NCBI GenBank assembly: GCA_945947925.1
Contig: CAMEZU010000002.1
Span: 1-25,048 of the forward strand
Length of the DNA stretch: 25,048 bases
Direction of reading: 5' to 3'
DNA from: an uncultured Verrucomicrobiota bacterium
GTDB lineage: Bacteria; Verrucomicrobiota; Kiritimatiellia; RFP12; UBA1067
This document shows positions 19,419 through 25,048 of this stretch, in pieces. Numbering within the stretch: the first letter of the stretch is position 1; each line of letters opens with the position of its first letter. Made by a program: the position numbers and the translations under genes. The notes beneath the pieces are model-generated. The model made no database searches and had not been told where the DNA came from. It saw nothing but the letters and a program-made list of their open reading frames with translations.

Positions 19419-21101
19419 ATGAGCGATACGCGTAACTTGTCGGCTTCTGTGAGCCGCTATGCTAAGTTCCTGCTGATCATGGCGGGTTTGGGTGGGCTTC
19501 TCTACGGCGTGGACGTCGGCGTCATCGCCGCGGCGCTTCCCTACATCGAGCGCACCTCGACCTTCAATTCGGACCAGATCGGCTGGATCGTCGGCATGGC
19601 GCTCTGGGGCTCGCTCCCCTCGTCTCTCGTCGCGGGCCTGCTCGCGGAATGGTTCGGCCGCAAGAAGATGATCCTCGCCTCGGCGCTCCTCTTCCTCGTC
19701 TCGATTCCCGTCATCTGCACGTCCGGCTTCTTCGCGGGCGGCAGCTACTGGGTGATGGTGGGCGGCCGTGCGCTGCAGGGTGCGGCCGCGGGCCTCTTCG
19801 GCGTGATCGTCCCGATGTATCTCGCCGAGTGCCTGGACGCGGATTCGCGCGGCAAGGGCACGGGCATGTTCCAGCTTCTCCTGACGGTCGGCCTCGTCTT
19901 CGTCGCGGTCGTGGGCTTCGTCGTGACGCTGATCTTCGGCGACGCCAAGAAGGTCGTCGACGAGAAGGCGGTCGAAGCCGGCAAGATCGAGTACGTCCAG
20001 AAGGTCGGCGCGGACAACAAGCCCGTCTGGGCCGATGCGGACAAGAAGGTGCCCGTCTTCGAGACGGACGCGCAGGGGCTGCCCGTGCCGAAGCTTGACA
20101 AGGACGGCAACCAGATCGCCGACATGAAGAAGGTCTCCTTCGACGACATCAAGGGCTGGGTGCCCGCCGAGACCATCTCCAAGTGGACGCACGCGTGGCA
20201 GCTCATCTTCCTCATCTCCTGCATCCCGGGCATCATCCTCTTCCTCGGCGCGTTCAAGCTCAAGGAGTCCTCGCGCTGGCTCTACAAGAAGGGCCTCAAG
20301 GACGAGGCCCTCGCGTCGCTCGCGGCCAACAACGGCGAGGAGAAGGCGAAGGAGATCCTCGCCGAGCTGGTCGCCGCGGATGAAGCGGCGGCGGCCGAGA
20401 AGGCGGCGAACGCGGCGGCGACCGATTCGCTCCTGCAGAAGAAGTACGTCATCCCGTTCATTCTCGCGGTCGTCATTCTCGCGTGCAACCAGACGACGGG
20501 CATCAACTCCGTCCTCAACTACACGGTGACGATCTTCCAGAAGACCGGCATGCCGGGCGCGTTCGCGAACGCCTCCGACGTCGCGATCAAGATCGTGAAC
20601 TGCGTGATGACGGTCGTCGCCTGCACGCTCGTCGACAAGAAGGGACGCAAGTTCCTCCTCAAGCTCGGCACCTCGGGCATCATCCTCGGCCTCTGCGGCG
20701 TCGGCACGATCTTCTTCGCGATTTCGAAGGGCTGGGTCGCCCCGTCGATCGTCACGGGCGCGATCGCCACCGTCTTCTTCATGATGTTCGTCGCGTTCTT
20801 CGCCGTCGGTCCGGGCGTCTGCGTGTGGCTCGCCCTCACCGAGCTGATGCCGACCCGCATCCGCGCGACCGGCATGTCCATCGCGATGATCATCAACCAG
20901 GGCGTCTCCGCCGGCATCGCGACGGTGTTCCCGAAGTGGTGCGAGTGGACGAACGACAACGGCTCTGTCTTCTTCGTCCTCGCCGGCTTCACCGTGATCT
21001 ACTTCATCACGGCGGCGTTCTTCCTCCCCGAGACGAAGGGCCGTACGCTCGAAGAGGTCGAGCAGTACTTCACGACCGGCAAGATGCCGGAGAAGAAGTG
21101 A
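19419..21101 (+). CDS. MFS sugar porter with large periplasmic insertion
   Basis: This 560-residue inner-membrane transporter belongs to the sugar porter family (proton-sugar symport or facilitated uptake). Family motifs run in order: GGLLYGVDVGVIAAALP in TM1, LAEWFGRKK between TM2 and TM3, GRALQGAAAGLFGVIVPMYLAE in TM4, a degenerate PESPR site (KESSRWL), NQTTGINSVLNYT in TM7, VDKKGRK, TELMPTRIRATG and the terminal LPETKGRTLEEVE. Twelve helices can be traced. Residues about 174-258, between TM5 and TM6 where the family has a short loop, form an extra hydrophilic domain of about 80 residues on the periplasmic side. An Ala-rich cytoplasmic loop lies at 317-336. The substrate is unknown, with glucose- or xylose-like sugars plausible. 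The stop overlaps the next start as GTGA. Confidence 0.9.
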   Translation: MSDTRNLSASVSRYAKFLLIMAGLGGLLYGVDVGVIAAALPYIERTSTFNSDQIGWIVGMALWGSLPSSLVAGLLAEWFGRKKMILASALLFLVSIPVICTSGFFAGGSYWVMVGGRALQGAAAGLFGVIVPMYLAECLDADSRGKGTGMFQLLLTVGLVFVAVVGFVVTLIFGDAKKVVDEKAVEAGKIEYVQKVGADNKPVWADADKKVPVFETDAQGLPVPKLDKDGNQIADMKKVSFDDIKGWVPAETISKWTHAWQLIFLISCIPGIILFLGAFKLKESSRWLYKKGLKDEALASLAANNGEEKAKEILAELVAADEAAAAEKAANAAATDSLLQKKYVIPFILAVVILACNQTTGINSVLNYTVTIFQKTGMPGAFANASDVAIKIVNCVMTVVACTLVDKKGRKFLLKLGTSGIILGLCGVGTIFFAISKGWVAPSIVTGAIATVFFMMFVAFFAVGPGVCVWLALTELMPTRIRATGMSIAMIINQGVSAGIATVFPKWCEWTNDNGSVFFVLAGFTVIYFITAAFFLPETKGRTLEEVEQYFTTGKMPEKK

Positions 21102-21943
21102 CATTTCGTTTTCTAGGAACGGGAACCTCGGTCGGGGTGCCGATGATCGGATGCGACTGTCCGGTCTGCACCTCGGCCGATCCGCGTGACAAGCGCCGCC
21201 GGTGCGGCGCTTATGTCACATCCAAGGAAGGCGCGTTCCTCATCGACACGCCCCCCGAGCTGCGCCTCGCCTGCCTTGAGTACGGCATCCGGAAGGTCGA
21301 CGCGGTCCTCTTGACGCACGCGCATATGGACCACGTCGCCGCCTTCGACGACGTGCGCCGCTTCAACACGCTCAACGGGACGCGCGTTCCCTGCGCCCCC
21401 GACGCCCCCGGCGCCTTCGGACGCACCTCGCGCGTCATCGGCAAGCCGCTCGCCTGCTACGCGCTGCCCGAGACGATCGAGCAGATGCACACCATCTTCC
21501 CGTACATCGGCATCGAGAGCGGGAAGAACGGACTCTTCCGTCCCCAGGTCGCCTTCGTCGACAACACCGTCCCCTTCGAGGTCGTCGGACTCCGCGTCGA
21601 GGCCCTCCGCGTCGAACACGGCTTCCCCTGCTGCGGCTACCTGATTTCGGACGGTTCCGCGTCCCTCGGCTACATCAGCGACTGCCACGCGATTCCTGAC
21701 GGCGTCGTCGCGCGGCTGAAGGGCGTGGACACGATGGTGATCAACTGCCTGCGCGAAAGGGACCACGCGACGCACCTCTGTCTCGCGCGCACGCTCGGCT
21801 ATCTCGAACGGATCGCCTCGAAGCGGGCGTATCTCATCCACATGTGTCACGATCTCACGCATCGCCAGTGGCTGGAGAAGCTGCCCCCCGGCGTCGAGCC
21901 GGCCTACGACGGACTGGAGATCGAGGTTTCGGAGGTTTCGTAG
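21098..21943 (+). CDS. PhnP-like MBL-fold metallohydrolase
   Basis: The 281-residue protein is a metallo-beta-lactamase-fold phosphodiesterase. It opens with FLGTGTSVGVPMIGCDCPVC, the signature of the PhnP/lipoate-related MBL family, in which C19, C21 and C24 help bind a structural zinc. The catalytic HxHxDH is THAHMDH (H74, H76, D78, H79). Further metal ligands are likely in VEHGFPCCGYLI, YISDCH and HMCHDL. PhnP itself hydrolyses cyclic ribose phosphates, but family members differ, and no phosphonate genes are nearby, so the substrate is open. The GTG start overlaps the transporter stop (GTGA), so translation is probably coupled. The final residues EVSEVS and the TAG stop come from the 9-base tandem repeat at 21923. 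Confidence 0.85.
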   Translation: MTFRFLGTGTSVGVPMIGCDCPVCTSADPRDKRRRCGAYVTSKEGAFLIDTPPELRLACLEYGIRKVDAVLLTHAHMDHVAAFDDVRRFNTLNGTRVPCAPDAPGAFGRTSRVIGKPLACYALPETIEQMHTIFPYIGIESGKNGLFRPQVAFVDNTVPFEVVGLRVEALRVEHGFPCCGYLISDGSASLGYISDCHAIPDGVVARLKGVDTMVINCLRERDHATHLCLARTLGYLERIASKRAYLIHMCHDLTHRQWLEKLPPGVEPAYDGLEIEVSEVS

Positions 21944-21958
21944 GTTTCGGAGGTTGAG
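21923..21958. repeat. 9-base tandem repeat spanning a stop codon and a ribosome-binding site
   Basis: There are four units: GAGGTTTCG (21923-21931), GAGGTTTCG (21932-21940), TAGGTTTCG (21941-21949) and GAGGTTGAG (21950-21958). The period is a multiple of three, so the first two units are translated in frame; the G-to-T change in the third creates the stop codon of the MBL gene. GGAGG at the junction of units 3 and 4 is the ribosome-binding site of the next gene. Confidence 0.9.
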
Positions 21959-21961
21959 AAG

Positions 21962-22798
21962 ATGATGATGAAGCGAATGACGATTGTCGTGTTGGTTGGC
22001 GTGCTGTCCTGTCTGGCCTGGGCCGTGCCGTCGGAGATCCTGGTCGATCTCCGCCTGGACGAGACGAGCTACGTCGTCGGGGAGCGCGTCCGCGGCGTGG
22101 TGGAGGTGCGCAACATGGGCGCGACCCCGCTGAGCGTCGGCTACTCTAATTCCACGGACCGTGTGCTCGTCGAGGTCTACCGCGCATCCGACCGCTATCA
22201 GGTCGACCGCTCCGGCAACAAGCCGTTCGTCTCCCCGTTCAGGGTGAAGTCCAACGAGGGCCTCAAGCTCGAGCTCTTCCTCGGCGACCACTATGACTTC
22301 ACGAGCCAGGGACGCTTCCTCGCGCGCCCTGTCCTGGTTCATAACGGGATGCGCTACGAGGGCCTCTACCGGGCATTTGACATCGTCCCGGGCATGCCCG
22401 TCGCCACGGCCGTGCAGATGTTCTCCAACCGCCCCGGCCTCAACCGCGTGTTCAACCTGCTGCACTGGTCCCGCCGGGGCACCGAGCATCTCTTCCTGAA
22501 GGCCCACGACGAGGGCACCGCCGACAGCCGGTGGGCGACCGTCGACATCGGACCGATGATGCGCGTCACCAAGCCGACCATCTCCATCATGACCGGCGGC
22601 GAGGTCATCGTCCTGCATCGGAACGGACCCGACTCCTTCTGCCGCAGCGAGTTCTGGTCCCTCCCGAACGCACTCGACTTCCGGACCCGTCAGATGGTCC
22701 GCGATCCCCGCACCGCCGGCCAGCAGAGCGTCCAGGAAATGTATCAGCAGTCCGGCGGCGTGAAGCCGACGAGTCATCCCTGGTGGAAGTTCTGGTAA
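21962..22798 (+). CDS. Exported protein of unknown function with Ig-like N-terminal part
   Basis: I do not recognise this 278-residue protein. It has a signal peptide (MKRMTIVVLVGVLSCLAWA, cut before VPSEI). The following part, with VDLRLDETSYVVGERVRGVVEVRN and MGATPLSVGYSN, looks like an Ig-like beta-sandwich of the kind seen in bacterial surface and protease-inhibitor-type domains. The middle has HWSRRGTEHLFLKAHD and a further strand-rich section (PTISIMTGGEVIVLHRNGPDSF). The C-terminus ends in an aromatic HPWWKFW. There are three consecutive ATGs (21962, 21965, 21968); the first has the best spacing to GGAGG at 21949-21953. It lies in a run with the MBL gene and tsaD. A periplasmic or outer-membrane location is likely. 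Confidence 0.78.
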   Translation: MMMKRMTIVVLVGVLSCLAWAVPSEILVDLRLDETSYVVGERVRGVVEVRNMGATPLSVGYSNSTDRVLVEVYRASDRYQVDRSGNKPFVSPFRVKSNEGLKLELFLGDHYDFTSQGRFLARPVLVHNGMRYEGLYRAFDIVPGMPVATAVQMFSNRPGLNRVFNLLHWSRRGTEHLFLKAHDEGTADSRWATVDIGPMMRVTKPTISIMTGGEVIVLHRNGPDSFCRSEFWSLPNALDFRTRQMVRDPRTAGQQSVQEMYQQSGGVKPTSHPWWKFW

Positions 22799-22804
22799 GT
22801 TGAA

Positions 22805-23986
22805 ATGACTATTCTCGGTATCGAAACAAGCTGCGACGAGACCGCCGCGGCGGTGGTGAAGGACGGACGCGAGGTCCTGTCCAACGTCGTCTACACGCAG
22901 ATTCCCCTCCATCAGCCCTACGGCGGCGTCGTTCCCGAAATCGCCTCCCGCGCCCACGTGGAGAAAATCTCCGAAGTGGTGAAGACCGCGATCGACCAGT
23001 TCCGGTCAAGCACCTCAAACGCCGGCCGGATTGACGCCGTTGCCGTCACCTACGGTCCCGGCCTCTCCCCCGCGCTGATCGTCGGCCTCAATGCCGCAAA
23101 GGGCCTCGCCCTCTCCCTCGGCGTCCCCTTGATCGGCATCAACCACATCGAGGCCCACCTCCACACCCCGTTCCTCTACGACACGCCCCCTCGGACCGCC
23201 CCCCACGTAGACGCGATGGTCCCCAGCGCGTGCGGTGAAGATTCCCACTTCCACCTCCCGTCCCCCGACACCGCCTTTCCGGCCCTCGGCCTCGCCATCT
23301 CCGGCGGACACACCAACTGGTTCGACATCAACGCGATCGGCGAGTACCGCACGATCGGCCAGACCCTCGACGACGCGGCGGGCGAAGCCTTCGACAAGGC
23401 CGCGAAGCTCCTCGGCCTCGGCTACCCGGGCGGACCCAAGGTGGACAAGATTGCCAAGGCCTATTTCGAGCACGGCAAAATGGATTGGATTCCCTTCCCG
23501 AAGGGACGTCCCCGCGAGGGCGTCACGGCGCTCGCCGGACTCCCCGCCGAGCTCTGTGTCTCGTTCTCGGGACTCAAGACCGCGCTCCTCCGGTACGTCC
23601 AGCAGCACCCCGAGCTCCTCAATCCCGCCCCCGACGCGCCGACCCTCGAATACGCCCCCGGTGCCTCGGTGACCGTCGCGCTCGCCCGCGTCGTTGCAAG
23701 CTATCAGGAGGCGATCGTCCAGGCCGTCGCGGACCGCACGCGCACCGCGCTCCGCCAGCGCGCCTACAGGTCCCTCATCCTCGGCGGCGGCGTGTCCCTC
23801 AACTCCCGTCTGCGCGCCGTCCTCTCCGACGTCGCCGCCAAGGCCGGCGTCCCGCTCCTGATGGCCAAGCCCAAATACTGCGGCGACAACGGCGCGATGA
23901 TCGCCGGACTCGCCTACTACCGCCGCAATCTCGTTGGAGAAGACGCCCTCCGCCTCGACGTCGCCCCCTCCCTCGAAATCGGCTGA
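22805..23986 (+). CDS. tsaD: tRNA N6-adenosine threonylcarbamoyltransferase TsaD
   Basis: TsaD transfers the threonylcarbamoyl group to A37 of ANN-decoding tRNAs, working with TsaB and TsaE. The N-terminus LGIETSCDETAAAVV is diagnostic. The metal-binding site reads NHIEAH (H114, H118), with an Ala where most enzymes have Gly (HxEGH). DDAAGEAFDKAAKLLGLGYPGGP, SFSGLKTALL (253-262), GGGVSLNSRLR and YCGDNGAM with D361 complete the active site. At 393 residues it is about 50 longer than usual. The main excess is residues about 127-156, between HTPFLYD and FPALGLAISGGHT, partly encoded by C-rich 7-base repeats. The ATG follows the previous stop by 6 bases with no strong ribosome-binding site. It is probably functional, since the active-site motifs are intact. 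Confidence 0.93.
   Translation: MTILGIETSCDETAAAVVKDGREVLSNVVYTQIPLHQPYGGVVPEIASRAHVEKISEVVKTAIDQFRSSTSNAGRIDAVAVTYGPGLSPALIVGLNAAKGLALSLGVPLIGINHIEAHLHTPFLYDTPPRTAPHVDAMVPSACGEDSHFHLPSPDTAFPALGLAISGGHTNWFDINAIGEYRTIGQTLDDAAGEAFDKAAKLLGLGYPGGPKVDKIAKAYFEHGKMDWIPFPKGRPREGVTALAGLPAELCVSFSGLKTALLRYVQQHPELLNPAPDAPTLEYAPGASVTVALARVVASYQEAIVQAVADRTRTALRQRAYRSLILGGGVSLNSRLRAVLSDVAAKAGVPLLMAKPKYCGDNGAMIAGLAYYRRNLVGEDALRLDVAPSLEIG
23242..23269. repeat. Degenerate heptamer tract inside tsaD
   Basis: The stretch divides into TTCCCAC, TTCCACC, TCCCGTC, CCCCGAC, 7-base units with drift. It encodes part of the extra loop of TsaD (SHFHLPSPD). The period is weaker than in lpxB, so membership of the same repeat family is an inference. 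Confidence 0.45.
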
Positions 23987-23988
23987 TT

Positions 23989-24006
23989 TTCCCCCTTGCG
24001 GGGGAA
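23989..24006 (+). terminator. Possible weak terminator hairpin after tsaD
   Basis: TTCCCCC and GGGGGAA (7 bp) enclose TTGC, starting 3 bases after the tsaD stop. The following T-run (TTTT at 24013-24016) is 6 bases away, which is far for an intrinsic terminator. It may instead act as a 3'-end stabiliser. Confidence 0.35.
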
Positions 24007-24015
24007 CTTCCGTTT

Positions 24016-24024
24016 TGTTACAAT
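24016..24024 (+). promoter_or_regulatory. Extended -10 promoter of the surface-protein gene
   Basis: TGT TACAAT preceded by TTTT, with no convincing -35 box (TTGCGG at 23996 matches only partly). Predicted +1 is near 24031, giving a 41-base leader with a 5-bp hairpin (GGACA-TCG-TGTCC) and AGGAGG at 24057-24062, 9 bases before the ATG. Confidence 0.65.
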
Positions 24025-24071
24025 AACATCAAACTTGAAGAAGGGACATCGTGTCCAGGAGGGAAAAGTTG

Positions 24072-25048
24072 ATGAAATCGTTTCTGACTGCAGGTTTGGC
24101 GCTGGCAGCATGTGCGGCGCTGGCGGGCGTTGAAAAGCAGACGTTTGACGGTTCAACTACGTTGCCGACGGGCTTCGAGGGCGATGGCACAATCGAACTG
24201 AAGACTGAAGGTGTCACCGGCAACAAGGTCCTCGCTGTCGACGGCACCGTCACGTGCGCGAACAGCGCCGGAGATGCTTCCCAGTGGGGCAAGACGACGT
24301 TCCTGGTGAAGGCTCCGGTAGACGCGACAGCGACGGCCGACCTTCCGACGGCTGCCGACATTGGCGCAGGTTGCCAAATCGCCGTGGCGACGGGTGCGGA
24401 AGCAACCGATACCACCAGGCTGAAGGTCATGGTGTATCAGGGCGGTACGTCCGTCGGCTGGACTGAGACCAACGTGACCGTCTCCAAGGGTGCGTGGTTC
24501 ACCGTCGTCCTCGATTTCGACTACAGCGTCAGCAAGGTCCAGGTTCTGGTCGACGGCACGTCGGCGGGCTGGTTTCCGCTGGTGAAGCCTCTGGAAGAGA
24601 GTGTGAAGACCTCCAAGATCAACTCCCTCTCGTTCGTCGGTTCGACGAAGGTCGATGACGTCAGCATCGCGGAAGTGCCTGTTCCCAATGCGATTAAGGG
24701 CTTGACTGTTGATCTCGAAACGCTTGGCGTGACGATTGATCAGATTGTTGCGAATGCCACGGTCGGCTCGTCCGGTCTGACGGTTCAGCAGAAGATCGAG
24801 TCGGGCCTTAATCCGAAGGACGATTCAAAATTCACGGCGACGGCGCTGGCGCCGGCGGCTGAAGGCAAGCTCGCGATTACGGTTCCGTGTGCGTTCGACA
24901 ATGGCCAGGCGTACGAGGTTTATGTGAACGACGTGAAGGTCGATTCGACTAAGACGATTGTTAAGGACGGTGACACGATCACTGGCGTGAACCTGACGTT
25001 CGCTCCGGGTGATGCCAAGGTCTTGAAGGTGCAGGTCAAGGCGGTTGC
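24072..25048 (+). CDS. Secreted LamG/concanavalin-like surface protein, N-terminal part
   Basis: The gene runs off the window end; 325 complete codons are visible and the frame stays open. A signal peptide (MKSFLTAGLALAACAALA, cut before GVEKQ) is followed by a beta-rich domain at about 22-205 with FEGDGTIELKTEGVTGNKVLAVDG, a central WFTVVLDFDYSVSKVQVLVDG pair of strands and a closing INSLSFVGSTKVDDVSIAEV. This is the layout of LamG/concanavalin-like jelly-roll domains. A second region begins at about 206 with LTVDLETLGVTIDQIV and more strands. Such proteins are exported and often bind or display carbohydrate, but no enzyme motif is visible. Codon use is richer in T-ending codons than in the housekeeping genes. 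It has its own promoter and a strong AGGAGG site, suggesting high expression. Confidence 0.78.
   Translation, partial: MKSFLTAGLALAACAALAGVEKQTFDGSTTLPTGFEGDGTIELKTEGVTGNKVLAVDGTVTCANSAGDASQWGKTTFLVKAPVDATATADLPTAADIGAGCQIAVATGAEATDTTRLKVMVYQGGTSVGWTETNVTVSKGAWFTVVLDFDYSVSKVQVLVDGTSAGWFPLVKPLEESVKTSKINSLSFVGSTKVDDVSIAEVPVPNAIKGLTVDLETLGVTIDQIVANATVGSSGLTVQQKIESGLNPKDDSKFTATALAPAAEGKLAITVPCAFDNGQAYEVYVNDVKVDSTKTIVKDGDTITGVNLTFAPGDAKVLKVQVKAV

Noticed and set aside
1..25048. A new defence, secretion or biosynthetic system
   Set aside because: All recognised genes are core metabolism, translation, envelope or transport; the unassigned ones (4486, 21962, 24072) are isolated and do not form a plausible system on sequence evidence.

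Overview
This 25 kb window is GC-rich and densely coding, and every recognisable gene lies on the + strand. It looks like a chromosomal housekeeping region of a Gram-negative bacterium. Lipid A genes (lpxI, lpxB), an AsmA-like protein, a SurA-like periplasmic chaperone and several signal peptides point to an outer membrane. A carboxyspermidine pathway (carboxyspermidine dehydrogenase plus nspC), a eukaryotic-type hexokinase, a BatC-like protein with a Gln-rich tail and a LamG-like surface protein fit the PVC group. My best guess is Verrucomicrobiota/Kiritimatiellota, but this is an inference from gene content and not a database match.

Layout: 1-1554 polyamine synthesis (tail of the carboxyspermidine dehydrogenase gene, then nspC). 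1578-4461 a short dihydroorotase, purine nucleoside phosphorylase and a XerC/D recombinase. 4486-4968 a small two-helix membrane protein. 5005-5171 tRNA-Leu(CAG) and tRNA-Glu(CTC). 5209-9178 an AsmA-like protein, rsmA and hexokinase. 9191-13363 a SurA-like PPIase, rpmE, prfA, lpxI and lpxB. 13388-14941 a BatC-like protein. 14963-18372 murG, adk, map and nadK. 18416-21943 a uridine-kinase-like ATPase, an MFS sugar porter and a PhnP-like metallohydrolase. 21962-23986 an exported protein of unknown function and tsaD. 24072 to the end is the start of a secreted LamG-like protein. No stretch over 300 bases lacks a gene; the longest unexplained gap is 243-372.

Promoters are easy to see because TATAAT-like words stand out in this GC-rich DNA. 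Almost all are extended -10 elements (TGnTAyAAT), mostly without a -35 box. At pyrC, the 4486 gene, the 13388 gene and adk the -10 box ends only 6-10 bases before the start codon, which predicts leaderless or nearly leaderless mRNAs. Elsewhere genes are tightly packed or overlap (prfA/lpxI ATGA, MFS/MBL GTGA, rsmA/hexokinase by 14 bases).

The second unusual layer is a set of short, degenerate tandem tracts, mostly with a 7-base period. They lie between genes (243-372, 2682-2720, 19370-19404) and inside conserved genes (nspC, lpxB, tsaD), where they coincide with extra residues. A separate 9-base repeat at 21923-21958 supplies both the stop codon of one gene and the ribosome-binding site of the next. 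I see no defence system, CRISPR array, prophage, insertion sequence or biosynthetic cluster. The window is mostly ordinary core metabolism, and its novelty lies in the promoter architecture, the repeat tracts and a few altered enzymes.
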